This document shows positions 26,065 to 33,975 of a stretch of DNA of 64,000 bases, piece by piece. Under the pieces are notes generated by a model, which saw only the letters and a list, made by a program, of their open reading frames with translations, had not been told where the DNA came from and ran no database searches. Location of the stretch: positions 177,762-241,761 of the forward strand of contig NZ_LMDI01000067.1 of NCBI RefSeq assembly GCF_001425785.1, written 5' to 3'. The position numbers and the translations under genes were made by a program. How positions within the stretch are numbered: position 1 is the stretch's first letter; every line of letters starts with the position of its first letter. Origin of the DNA: Rhizobacter sp. Root1221 (lineage in GTDB: Bacteria > Pseudomonadota > Gammaproteobacteria > Burkholderiales > Burkholderiaceae_C).

Positions 26065-29000
26065 ATGACCCCCGACGCCACCATGCGCACCTCCTCGCGG
26101 GATCCCGTGGTCCACATCGCCACGGCACTCGCGCTGTTCGTCATCTTCGTGGTCGACCTGTTCACGCCGGTGGGTTACGCCGAATGGGCGCTCTACCTGC
26201 TGCCGGTAGCCCTGTTGCTGCTGCAGCGCCGGGATTGGGCACCGCTCGCGGCCGCGCTGGCCGCCACCGTGCTCAGCGTGGCCGGGCACCTCCTGTCCCC
26301 CGAAGGCACGAACCCGATGCTCCACGCGGTGAACCGCGTGCTGGGCGGCTCGGCCCTGTGGTGCCTGGCGGTCCTCGTGTGGCAGGTGTTGCGCACGCGC
26401 CGCGACGTGGTCGAACTGCTGTGGTTGCAGCAAGGTGAGACGACGGTGTCGCAGCAACTGATCGGCGAACGCAGCCCCAATGCCGTGGCCGACAGTGCCG
26501 CGCAGGCGCTGTGCGGCGTCACTGGCGCCGACACGGCGCTCGTGTACCGGCTCGATGGCCAGGTGCTGCTGCGCAAGGGTGGGCACGCGTACGACCCCGC
26601 CACGGCCCCGGAACGCATCGCCGTGCCGGACGGCCTCGTGGGCCAGGTGGCCCGCGATGGCCGCCCCCGGGTTATCCACGACGTGCCGCCCGGCCACCTG
26701 CCGCTGGTGACGGCCTCCGGGCGCAGCACACCGGGTCAAGTGGTCCTCGCCCCGATCAAGGTGGACGGTGTCACGTCGGGTGTGGTGGAACTCGGCTTCC
26801 AGCCCGGCGGGCGGGACCTTGCCACGGTGATCAAGCTGCTCGACCAGGTCGCCGAACCCATCGGCGTGGCACTCCGCTCCGCGCTCTACCGGCGCCGGCT
26901 GGAAGTGCTGCTGCAGGAAACACAGCGCCAGGGTGAGTCGCTGCAGGCCCAGCAGGAAGAACTGCGGGTGTCGAACGAGGAACTCGAGGAACAAGGCCGC
27001 GTGCTGCGGGAGTCCCAGGCCCGGCTCGAGGCGCAGCAGGTGGCGCTGGAACGAACCAACGTTCAGCTCGAGGAACAGGCCCAAGTGCTCGAGCGGCAGA
27101 AGCTCGACCTGCTGGCCGCGCAACAGACGCTTCACGGCAAGGCGGAGCAGCTGGAATCGGCGAGCCGCTACAAGTCGGAGTTCCTCGCAAACATGTCGCA
27201 CGAACTTCGCACCCCGCTCAACAGCTCGCTGATCCTGTCGAAGCTGCTGGCCGACAACAAGCCGCACACGTTGAACCCCGAGCAGGTCAAGTACGCCCAG
27301 GCCATCCACGCCTCCAACAACGACCTGCTGCTGCTCATCAACGACATCCTCGACCTCTCGAAGATCGAGGCAGGCCACGTGGAGCTGTCCATCGAACCCA
27401 TCGCCGTCGCCGACCTGCTCGCCCGCCTGCAGAGCACCTTCGACCCGCTCGCGCGCCAGAAGAAGCTGGCGCTGTCGATCGACGTGGCACCCGGCACCCC
27501 GGATGCACTGCAGACCGACGGCCAACGCCTGCAGCAGATCCTGACGAACCTGTTGGCCAATGGCATCAAGTTCACCGAACGCGGAGACGTCCGCCTGCTG
27601 GTGCGGCCCAGCGCCCCGGGCCGGATCGCGCTGGAGGTGCGTGACAGCGGCCTCGGCATCCCGAAGGCGCAGCAGCAGGTGATCTTCGAGGCGTTCCGCC
27701 AAGCCGACGGCAGCACGAGCCGGCGTTTCGGCGGCACGGGCCTCGGGCTGTCGATCTCCCGGGAACTGGCCCACCGGCTCGGCGGCGGCATCCAGGTGGA
27801 CAGCGAACCGGGCCGTGGCAGCAGCTTCACCGTGGACCTGCCCGTGGTGTTCGACGGCGAAGCCGCGCCCGCGGCCGCGCCGCCACCGGCCGCCCCCGCC
27901 GCATCGTCCGCCAGCTCCCCCCAAGCTGCCCCGCCAGTGCCAGGGCCCGGGCCTGACGACCGCCAGCACCTCAGCCGCCCGGGCCGCCTGATCCTGGCCG
28001 TGGAGGACGACCCGGCCTTTTCCAGCGTGCTGGTCAACCTGGCCCACGAACTCGATTTCGACTGCGTGATCGCCAGCGACGGCGAGGAAGGTTTGCGGCT
28101 CGCCCGCGAACTGCAGCCAAACGGCATCTTGCTCGACGTGGGCCTGCCTGACCAATCCGGCCTGACCGTGCTCGAACGCCTCAAGCGCGACGGCTGCACC
28201 CGCCACGTACCGGTGCACATGGTGTCGGGCCACGAGCGCACGCAGACGGCGCTGGAGCTGGGGGCCATCGGCTACGTGCTCAAGCCCGCGTTGCGCGAAC
28301 AGCTGGTGACCGCCATCCAGGGGCTGCACGACTGCCTCCAGCGCGCGGTGCGCCGCGTGCTGGTCGTGGAGGACGACGAGGAGCTGCGCCGCAACCTGGT
28401 GCTGCTGCTCTCGGCCGACCACGTAGAAATCGACGCCGTGGGCACCGTGGCCGAGGCCCTCGCCCGCCTCGCCAGCACCACGTTCGACTGCATGGTGATG
28501 GACCTGTCGTTGCCCGATGGTTCGGGCGACGACCTGCTGGAGAAGATGGCGGCCGGCGTGCAATACGCCTTCCCGCCGGTGATCGTGTACACCGGGCGCG
28601 CACTCAGCGGGCAGGACGAACAGCGGCTGCGCCGCCATTCGAAGTCCATCATCGTCAAGGGCGCACGTTCGCCCGAACGGCTGCTGGACGAGGTGACGCT
28701 GTTCCTGCACAGCGTGGAATCGTCACTGCCGCCGGAACAACAGCGGCTGCTGTCGCAGGCGCGCGAACGCGACTCGGTGCTGGACGGCCGGCGCGTGCTG
28801 CTGGCCGAAGACGACGTGCGCAACATCTTCGCGCTCTCCAGCGTGTTCGAACCCCTGGGCGCCCGCCTGGAGATTGCCCGAAACGGCCGCGAGGCCCTCG
28901 ATCGGCTCGAGCAGGGCCCGCCGGTGGACCTGGTGCTGATGGACATCATGATGCCGGAGATGGACGGCATCACCGCGATGAAACACATCCGCGAGCGGCG

Positions 29001-29154
29001 CGAGTGGGCCGACCTGCCCATCATCGCGCTGACCGCCAAGGCGATGCCCGAAGACCGGGACCGATGCCTGCAGGCCGGCGCGAACGACTATGTGGCCAAG
29101 CCAATCGACGCGGACAAGCTGACCTCGCTGTGCCGCGTGTGGATGCCCAGGTAG
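26065..29154 (+). CDS. Membrane hybrid histidine kinase with GAF domain and three receivers
   Basis: A 1029-residue protein. Several transmembrane helices lie within residues 12-110, then a GAF domain at about 130-285 and a long coiled coil at about 285-375 (EELRVSNEELEEQ). The HisKA has His near 379 (NMSHELRTPL), and the HATPase lies to about 595. An Ala/Pro linker precedes three receivers: first near 645-760 (LLDVGLPDQSG), second near 770-885 (VMDLSLPDGSG), third near 910-1029 (LMDIMMPEMDG). All catalytic boxes are present. The layout resembles multi-receiver stress-type kinases that are followed by cheR, which is the next gene 5 bases on. No DNA-binding output exists, so signals leave through phosphotransfer. 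Confidence 0.95.
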   Translation: MTPDATMRTSSRDPVVHIATALALFVIFVVDLFTPVGYAEWALYLLPVALLLLQRRDWAPLAAALAATVLSVAGHLLSPEGTNPMLHAVNRVLGGSALWCLAVLVWQVLRTRRDVVELLWLQQGETTVSQQLIGERSPNAVADSAAQALCGVTGADTALVYRLDGQVLLRKGGHAYDPATAPERIAVPDGLVGQVARDGRPRVIHDVPPGHLPLVTASGRSTPGQVVLAPIKVDGVTSGVVELGFQPGGRDLATVIKLLDQVAEPIGVALRSALYRRRLEVLLQETQRQGESLQAQQEELRVSNEELEEQGRVLRESQARLEAQQVALERTNVQLEEQAQVLERQKLDLLAAQQTLHGKAEQLESASRYKSEFLANMSHELRTPLNSSLILSKLLADNKPHTLNPEQVKYAQAIHASNNDLLLLINDILDLSKIEAGHVELSIEPIAVADLLARLQSTFDPLARQKKLALSIDVAPGTPDALQTDGQRLQQILTNLLANGIKFTERGDVRLLVRPSAPGRIALEVRDSGLGIPKAQQQVIFEAFRQADGSTSRRFGGTGLGLSISRELAHRLGGGIQVDSEPGRGSSFTVDLPVVFDGEAAPAAAPPPAAPAASSASSPQAAPPVPGPGPDDRQHLSRPGRLILAVEDDPAFSSVLVNLAHELDFDCVIASDGEEGLRLARELQPNGILLDVGLPDQSGLTVLERLKRDGCTRHVPVHMVSGHERTQTALELGAIGYVLKPALREQLVTAIQGLHDCLQRAVRRVLVVEDDEELRRNLVLLLSADHVEIDAVGTVAEALARLASTTFDCMVMDLSLPDGSGDDLLEKMAAGVQYAFPPVIVYTGRALSGQDEQRLRRHSKSIIVKGARSPERLLDEVTLFLHSVESSLPPEQQRLLSQARERDSVLDGRRVLLAEDDVRNIFALSSVFEPLGARLEIARNGREALDRLEQGPPVDLVLMDIMMPEMDGITAMKHIRERREWADLPIIALTAKAMPEDRDRCLQAGANDYVAKPIDADKLTSLCRVWMPR

Positions 29155-29159
29155 ACGCA

Positions 29160-29999
29160 ATGGAAGAGCGCGCCGTGGACAAGGAAACCGCCCTGTTCGA
29201 CATCGAGGTCAAGCTGATGCTGAAGGCCGTGTACCGCCGCTACCAGCACGACTTCCGCGACTATGCCGCGACGTCGCTGCGCCGCCGCATGCGCCAGGCG
29301 ATGACCCGCTTCGGCTGTGACCGGATGTCGCAGTTGCAGGAGCGCGTGCTGCACGAGCCCGATGTGTTTGCGCAGATGCTGCAGTTCCTGACCGTGCAGG
29401 TGAGCGAATTCTTCCGCGACCCGGACTACTTCGCTGCACTGCGCCACGAGGTGCTGCCGCTGCTGGCCACGTACCCGTCCATCAAGGTGTGGGTGGCCGG
29501 GTGCAGCAGCGGCGAGGAGGTGTGGTCCCTCGCCATCCTGCTGGCCGAGGAAAAGCTGCTCGACCGGGCGCTGATCTATGCCACCGACATCAACCCCGAC
29601 GCGCTGCGAAGGGCCGAAGCCGGCGTGTACCCGCTCGAACGCATGGCGCTGTTCAACAAGAACTACCTTGCCGCCGGTGGCAAGGTGTCGCTGTCGGACT
29701 ACTGCGAGGCAGCCTGCGACAGCGTCGTGTTCGACCGGACGCTGAAGAAGCATGTGGTCTTCGCCGACCACAGCCTGGCCACCGACACGGTATTCTCCGA
29801 AGTGCACTTCGTGTCCTGCCGCAACGTGCTGATCTACTTCAACCGCGGCCTCCAGGACCGTGCCGTCGGCCTGTTCCGCGAGTCCCTCGTGCGCCGCGGG
29901 TTCCTGGGCCTCGGCGGCAAGGAAACCCTCCAGTTCGGCGCCCACGCGAAGGCGTTTGCGCCGCTCATGATGGCCGAACGCCTGTACCGCCGGGTCTGA
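29160..29999 (+). CDS. CheR-family protein-glutamate methyltransferase
   Basis: A 279-residue SAM-dependent methyltransferase with the CheR N-terminal helical domain (YAATSLRRRMRQAM) and SAM-binding segment VWVAGCSSGEEVWSLAILL near residue 105. Beyond that are IYATDINPDALRRA and FVSCRNVLIYFN. CheR methylates Glu side chains of chemoreceptors. Here it follows a multi-receiver kinase with no chemoreceptor, CheB or CheA in the window. It belongs to the stand-alone CheR group associated with hybrid kinases. Its target is not clear. ATG 29160 follows the kinase by 5 bases. Confidence 0.92.
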   Translation: MEERAVDKETALFDIEVKLMLKAVYRRYQHDFRDYAATSLRRRMRQAMTRFGCDRMSQLQERVLHEPDVFAQMLQFLTVQVSEFFRDPDYFAALRHEVLPLLATYPSIKVWVAGCSSGEEVWSLAILLAEEKLLDRALIYATDINPDALRRAEAGVYPLERMALFNKNYLAAGGKVSLSDYCEAACDSVVFDRTLKKHVVFADHSLATDTVFSEVHFVSCRNVLIYFNRGLQDRAVGLFRESLVRRGFLGLGGKETLQFGAHAKAFAPLMMAERLYRRV

Positions 30000-30050
30000 A
30001 CCATGAAGCACCCCCTCTGCTGTGTGCCCATCCAATCCCAGGGAACCGCC

Positions 30051-31163
30051 ATGAACCAACCACCTGAAGTCAATGTGCTGGTCGTCGACGATGTTGCGCA
30101 GAACCTGCTCGCCCTCGAGGCCCTGCTCGCGCGCCCGGGCATCCGCCTCCTGAAGGCGGGTTCGGGCGCCGAGGCGCTGGAACTGCTGCTGAACCACGAC
30201 GTGGCCCTGGCCCTGCTCGACGTGCAGATGCCCGAGATCGACGGCTTCGCGCTCGCGGAACTGATGCGCGGCGCCGAACGCACCCGGCACATCCCGATCA
30301 TGTTCCTCACCGCCGCGTCACAAGACCAGCAGCGCACCTTCCGAGGCTACGAGGCCGGCGCGGTGGACTTCCTCTACAAGCCGCTCGAGCCGCACGTGCT
30401 CGCCAGCAAGGTAGCCGTGTTCGTGGACCTCTACGTTCAACGGCAGCGGCTGCAGCAGCAGATCGTGGAAGTGCAGCGCCTGCGCAAGCTCAACGAGATG
30501 ATGACCGCGGTGCTGACCCACGACCTGCGCACACCGCTGATGGCCATTGCCCTCAGCGCCGAGATCGTGCACCGGCGCGGCCACGAGGAGGCGATCCAGA
30601 AGGCCGGCATGCGCATCAAATCGAGCAGCTCCCGCATGGCACGCACCATCGACCACCTGCTGAACTTCTCGCGCGTCCGCACCGGCATCGCCAGCATCTC
30701 GCCGAAGATGGCCGACCTCGGCACGCTCTGCGCGGGTGTCGTGGCCGAGGTGCTCGAGGTGCGCCCCAACGTGCACATCGACGTGCAATGCGAGGGTGAC
30801 CTGACCGGCAGCTTCGACACCGACCGGCTGAGCCAGGTGTTCTCGAACCTGATCGGCACCGCGCTCGAACACGCCGGTGAAGGCGTGCCCGTCACCGTGC
30901 GGCTGGAGGGCTCCCACAAGGACCGCCTCAACGCCCACGTCGGGTTCGCCACGGTCTTGAGCGACGAGGTGCAGGCGGAGCTTTTCGCACCCATCCTGTC
31001 CGCGAACGGCAAGGACGGCCTGCGCAACACCCTCGGTGCAGGCCTCGCCATCGTGGACCAGGGCATCAGCGCCCACGGCGGCTCCATCGTGGCGCGCTCC
31101 AACGCCGCCGAGGGCACGCTGTTCGAATTCCTGATTCCGCGCAGCGAACGCGCGATCCACTGA
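30051..31163 (+). CDS. Receiver-histidine-kinase protein with degraded ATP-binding site
   Basis: A 370-residue soluble protein. An N-terminal receiver has the phosphoacceptor Asp in LLDVQMPEIDG and the Lys in LYKPLEP. A coiled linker leads to a HisKA domain with TAVLTHDLRTPL (His near residue 162). The HATPase region is degenerate. Where the N-box should read NLxxNA it has SNLIGTALEH, so the Mg-binding Asn is Thr. No DxGxG (G1) motif is found. A G2-like LGAGLAIVDQGI remains. It may be a pseudokinase or phosphatase that only relays or removes phosphate. ATG 30051 has AGGGAA seven bases upstream; ATG 30003 is an alternative. It ends one base before the convergent topoisomerase gene. Confidence 0.9.
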   Translation: MNQPPEVNVLVVDDVAQNLLALEALLARPGIRLLKAGSGAEALELLLNHDVALALLDVQMPEIDGFALAELMRGAERTRHIPIMFLTAASQDQQRTFRGYEAGAVDFLYKPLEPHVLASKVAVFVDLYVQRQRLQQQIVEVQRLRKLNEMMTAVLTHDLRTPLMAIALSAEIVHRRGHEEAIQKAGMRIKSSSSRMARTIDHLLNFSRVRTGIASISPKMADLGTLCAGVVAEVLEVRPNVHIDVQCEGDLTGSFDTDRLSQVFSNLIGTALEHAGEGVPVTVRLEGSHKDRLNAHVGFATVLSDEVQAELFAPILSANGKDGLRNTLGAGLAIVDQGISAHGGSIVARSNAAEGTLFEFLIPRSERAIH

Positions 31164-31164
31164 C

Positions 31165-32223
31165 TCACGCCCCGCCCGCGGCCAGGAAACACAACAGCTC
31201 GCGCTCGGCCGCCGCGAGGCCACGGCGCGCCGGTTTGCCGGCCGCTGCGGCCAGGCAGCGCGCCAGGCTTCCGGCCAGCGCCGCGTCCAGCACGCCGGGG
31301 TGCACGTAGGACTTGCGGCACACCGCGACCGTGTTGCCGAGTCGGCTGGCGACATCGGCCAACACCTCGTTGATGCGCGACTTGGTGGCGGGCTCGTCCA
31401 CGGCCTGGGCCAGTTCATGCAGCGCATGGGCACTGGCGTGCCAGGTGCGGAAGTCCTTCGCGGTGAAGTCGGCTCCGCCGCAGGCGCGCAGGTAGTCATT
31501 GACGTCCTGCGAGGACACCACACACGCCGTGCCGTCCGCGGCGGCGTACTGGAACAACTCCTGGCCGGGCATGGCCTGGCAGCGGCGCACGACCTTCGCG
31601 ACGCGCGGATCATCCACTGACACCTCGTGCACGACACCGCTCTTGCCCTTGAACCGCAGCCTCAGCACGCTGCCCGACACTTGGGCGTGCCGGTTGCGCA
31701 GCGTGGTGAGTCCGTACGACCCGTTGGTGCGCGCATAGACGTCGTTTCCCACGCGCACGAGCGTGGTGTCGAGCAGGCGCACGACGGTGGCCAGCACCGT
31801 GTCGCGCGCCACGCCGCTGCCCGGCTTGGCGGCCAGGTCGCGGCGCACACGCGCCCGGATGCGCGGCAGCGCCTGGCCGAACTGCAGCATGCGGCCGAAT
31901 TTGTCGGCGTCGCGTGCCACTCGCCAATCGGGGTGGTAGCGGTACTGCTTTCGGCCGCGGGCATCGCGGCCGGTGGCCTGCAGGTGGCCATCGGGGCGTG
32001 GACAGATCCACACCCGTGTGTAGGCCGGTGGGATCGCGAGGCGTCGGATGCGGTCGAGTTCACCAGGATCGCGGAGGCGCTGGCCACCCGGTGCCCGGTA
32101 CGAGAAACCCGAGCCATGGCGCTGGCGGCTGATGCCGGGCACGTCGTCGCAGACGTACACGAGCCCCGTCGGCGCGGTGGCCGATGTCAGGCCGGTTCGG
32201 CGGGGACCTCGAGCGACGGGCAT
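31165..32223 (-). CDS. DNA topoisomerase IB (eukaryotic-like type)
   Basis: A 352-residue monomeric topoisomerase IB of the bacterial/poxvirus type, which relaxes supercoils through a 3'-phosphotyrosine link. It shows the N-terminal IRRLAIPPAYTRVWICP and GRKQYRYHPDW, the catalytic core TVVRLLDTTLVRVGN, and FKGKSG. Beyond these lie FRTWHASAHAL and the active-site Tyr in VCRKSYVHPGVL near residue 310. Length is typical. ATG 32223 was chosen; an overlapping small reading frame lies upstream. Bacterial TopIB genes are patchily distributed and often accessory. Confidence 0.93.
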   Translation of the reverse strand: MPVARGPRRTGLTSATAPTGLVYVCDDVPGISRQRHGSGFSYRAPGGQRLRDPGELDRIRRLAIPPAYTRVWICPRPDGHLQATGRDARGRKQYRYHPDWRVARDADKFGRMLQFGQALPRIRARVRRDLAAKPGSGVARDTVLATVVRLLDTTLVRVGNDVYARTNGSYGLTTLRNRHAQVSGSVLRLRFKGKSGVVHEVSVDDPRVAKVVRRCQAMPGQELFQYAAADGTACVVSSQDVNDYLRACGGADFTAKDFRTWHASAHALHELAQAVDEPATKSRINEVLADVASRLGNTVAVCRKSYVHPGVLDAALAGSLARCLAAAAGKPARRGLAAAERELLCFLAAGGA

Positions 32224-32396
32224 CGGCGCACGACGCGCTCGGCCTGGCCGCAGGAATCCCGGTCGCAAACGCCTGCGTGGCTGCACGTGGAAGTGGGCAC
32301 CGCCGGTTCGGCGGCATCGGCAAGACTGGTTGCTTCGCCTTCGGCACGCAGGCGCCATGACGTTGGCAATGGCACGGGAATCGTCTGGACAGTCAT
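32187..32396 (-). CDS. Possible small protein with a Cys cluster
   Basis: A 69-codon frame from ATG 32396 overlaps the topoisomerase start by 37 bases. The predicted product contains STCSHAGVCDRDSCGQAERVVRRC, four Cys in a short span, and otherwise Ala/Pro-rich sequence. No ribosome-binding site is visible upstream. It may be a real small gene or a chance frame in GC-rich DNA. Confidence 0.3.
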   Translation of the reverse strand: MTVQTIPVPLPTSWRLRAEGEATSLADAAEPAVPTSTCSHAGVCDRDSCGQAERVVRRCPSLEVPAEPA

Positions 32397-32500
32397 GTGG
32401 GAGATGGCTTTCGAGGCGAAGTTCTCGGGGCCGCCGGACGCCCTGGGGCGCACGGCGGCGAAAGGGTCAGGAAAAGTGCGAGGGCATGTCAAGGGCCGAT

Positions 32501-32698
32501 TCAGCGTTGCTTGTTGCTGCTGTCACTGCCTTGCTGGTCGCTGCGTTGCGGCGAGCGCGTTCCGCCCTGCTGCTGAACGTTCGGATCCGGGTGCTTCTGG
32601 CCGCTCTGCTGGTCCTGCTGGCGCGGGGCCTGCTGCGACGGTTGCTGCTTCTGCTGGTCCTTCTGCTGATCCTGGTTCGGGCGATTCTGCTGGGTCAT
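32501..32698 (-). CDS. Small Gln-rich hydrophilic protein
   Basis: A 65-residue, highly hydrophilic protein. Gln makes up roughly a third of the residues, with Asp, Pro, Ser and Lys filling most of the rest and almost no hydrophobic residues. It should be intrinsically disordered. It has an excellent ribosome-binding site (AAGGAG, seven bases before ATG 32698) and a sigma-54-like element at 32744-32759. Such small disordered proteins often accompany stress-response genes; no function can be assigned. Confidence 0.75.
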   Translation of the reverse strand: MTQQNRPNQDQQKDQQKQQPSQQAPRQQDQQSGQKHPDPNVQQQGGTRSPQRSDQQGSDSSNKQR

Positions 32699-32743
32699 GA
32701 AATACTCCTTCAGAGATGCGTGCGGATCGCACATTGGATACAC

Positions 32744-32759
32744 GGCAAGCTGCATGCCC
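32744..32759 (-). promoter_or_regulatory. Sigma-54-like promoter element (GGGCATGC type) before the Gln-rich gene
   Basis: On the minus strand GGGCATGCAGCTTGCC has GG and GC at sigma-54 -24/-12 spacing, differing from TGGCAC-N5-TTGC at two -24 positions. The -12 GC lies 47 bases before ATG 32698. The same 8-base start GGGCATGC recurs before other genes of the island. Confidence 0.45.
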
Positions 32760-32773
32760 GCGGGCTCAGCCAA

Positions 32774-33148
32774 TCAGGTCAACGAGTCGGACCGGACCAA
32801 CGCGAAAAGCGCATCGGGCTCGACGGGTTTGAGCAGGTGATGCGCAAAACCGGCCTCCCTCGCCAGGCGGATGTCCGCTGCACGGCCGTAGCCGCTCAGG
32901 GCAATCAGCAGCGGCGCGGGTTCCATCCGCAGCGCCATCACCTGCCGTGCGAGTTCGTAGCCGTCCATGTCGGGCAGGCCGATGTCGAGCACCATGGTGT
33001 CGGGCCCCCAGGTGCGGGCCTCCGCGAGCGCGGCCCGTCCGCTGTGGGCGGTGTGCACCTCGTGCCCCTCGATCTCCAGCAGTACGGCCACGGCATCCGC
33101 CGCGTCAGGGTTGTCGTCGACGACCAGGATGCGCCTGCCCGTTGTCAT
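32774..33148 (-). CDS. Single-domain response regulator
   Basis: A 124-residue receiver-only protein: ILVVDDNPDAADA at the N-terminus, the phosphoacceptor Asp in VLDIGLPDMDGYEL near residue 53, Ser in ALSGYG and Lys in LLKPVEPD. This PDMDGYELA type is common as a receiver attached to hybrid kinases of related bacteria. It lies 30 bases after the DUF2383 gene on the same strand and is probably co-transcribed with it. Confidence 0.93.
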   Translation of the reverse strand: MTTGRRILVVDDNPDAADAVAVLLEIEGHEVHTAHSGRAALAEARTWGPDTMVLDIGLPDMDGYELARQVMALRMEPAPLLIALSGYGRAADIRLAREAGFAHHLLKPVEPDALFALVRSDSLT

Positions 33149-33178
33149 GGAGACCGTCCGTTCGTTCGGGTTGCAGGG

Positions 33179-33640
33179 TCAGCCGTTGGCGCGCACGCTG
33201 TCGCGCAGGCGCTTGATCTGGTCGTGGTTGGCCTGCACACCCAACTGCTGCCGGGCGACCAGCGCACGCAGTGGTTCGGGCAACGTGCCTTCGCGCAGCG
33301 CGGCGCGGTAGCGGGCCAGGGCCGCGTCTTCGCCGCGCTCGCATTCGTCGAGCATCGCCTGGTCGGTGTAGCCCGCAAGCGACCCGCGCAAGGCCACCCA
33401 GCCGCGGTGCAACGAACCGGACGTGGTGCCGCTGCTGTCGGGCTCTCCGCCGTACTGCACGACGTAGGGGGCCAGTTCCTCGATGGCTTGCTTGCACTCG
33501 GCGGCGCGCTGCGTGAACAGGCGGCGCAGTTCGCTCGACTGGACACGTTCTGCGCAAGCGGTGAAGCCCAGTTCACCGTCACGGCTCGTGGCAATGAGGT
33601 CGTTCAAGGTGTCGACGATGTCGTCATTGGTGTTGCTCAT
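33179..33640 (-). CDS. DUF2383/PA2169-family four-helix-bundle protein
   Basis: A 153-residue helical protein matching the PA2169 family: DDIVDTLNDLIATSRDGELGF at the N-terminus and RGWVALRGSLAGYTDQAMLDECERGEDAAL in the middle. It has a ferritin-like four-helix pattern but no clear di-iron ligand set. Family members occur in stress-response clusters; function is unknown. ATG 33640 has AGGAG six bases upstream. Confidence 0.85.
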   Translation of the reverse strand: MSNTNDDIVDTLNDLIATSRDGELGFTACAERVQSSELRRLFTQRAAECKQAIEELAPYVVQYGGEPDSSGTTSGSLHRGWVALRGSLAGYTDQAMLDECERGEDAALARYRAALREGTLPEPLRALVARQQLGVQANHDQIKRLRDSVRANG

Positions 33641-33840
33641 GGGAGGCTCCTGGATCCGTGGCGTGTGAGGCGCCGGTGGTGGGGACGCTCCGTCCGTGCG
33701 AAGCGCTGGGGCGGGCAACGCCGCCTCCAACCTGACAGGCAGGCGGCGTGCCCGGGGCGCCGCCGGACCACCGGCGCGCCCTCAATGCCCCTGCAAAGCT
33801 TGCGGCAATGGTTACGGGATGCCGCAGGACGAAGCGATGC

Positions 33841-33865
33841 AAACCCAGGGGAAAACCCTGGGTTT
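33841..33865. promoter_or_regulatory. Perfect inverted repeat upstream of the rpoN promoter (possible activator site)
   Basis: AAACCCAGGG, five bases (GAAAA), then CCCTGGGTTT form a perfect 10-base-arm dyad. It lies 28 bases before the -24 element of the rpoN promoter. No T-tract follows, so an enhancer-binding-protein site is more likely than a terminator. Confidence 0.45.
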
Positions 33866-33892
33866 CGCAGGCGTTTTCAGCCGTTTGACGGA

Positions 33893-33908
33893 TGGCACGG
33901 GGGTTGCA
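33893..33908 (+). promoter_or_regulatory. Sigma-54 promoter of rpoN
   Basis: TGGCACGGGGGTTGCA matches the sigma-54 consensus TGGCACG-N4-TTGCW at every fixed position. The expected start point is near 33919, about 57 bases before the rpoN ATG. It implies that this rpoN copy is transcribed by sigma-54 holoenzyme. Confidence 0.78.
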
Positions 33909-33975
33909 GTTCGTTTCATCTGACAACAGTTGTGGGGCTCGTGCCCACACACCTGCCACGAGGAGGCCCCATTCG

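Larger units (their letters stand above)
33641..33975. other. Divergent regulatory region before rpoN
   Basis: A 335-base non-coding stretch between the DUF2383 gene (minus) and rpoN (plus). It holds the 10-base-arm inverted repeat at 33841-33865 and the sigma-54 promoter at 33893-33908. A weak TGGAGG-N5-TTGC match faces the DUF2383 gene. No gene is evident. Confidence 0.6.

Noticed and set aside
25972..28710. A 912-codon minus-strand frame opposite the hybrid kinase
   Set aside because: It mirrors the kinase coding frame, has no recognisable domain and His/Gln/Val-rich composition typical of antisense artefacts.
33700..33730. TGGAGG-N5-TTGC facing the DUF2383 gene as a sigma-54 promoter
   Set aside because: Two mismatches in the -24 block and no supporting dyad; too weak to list as a feature.
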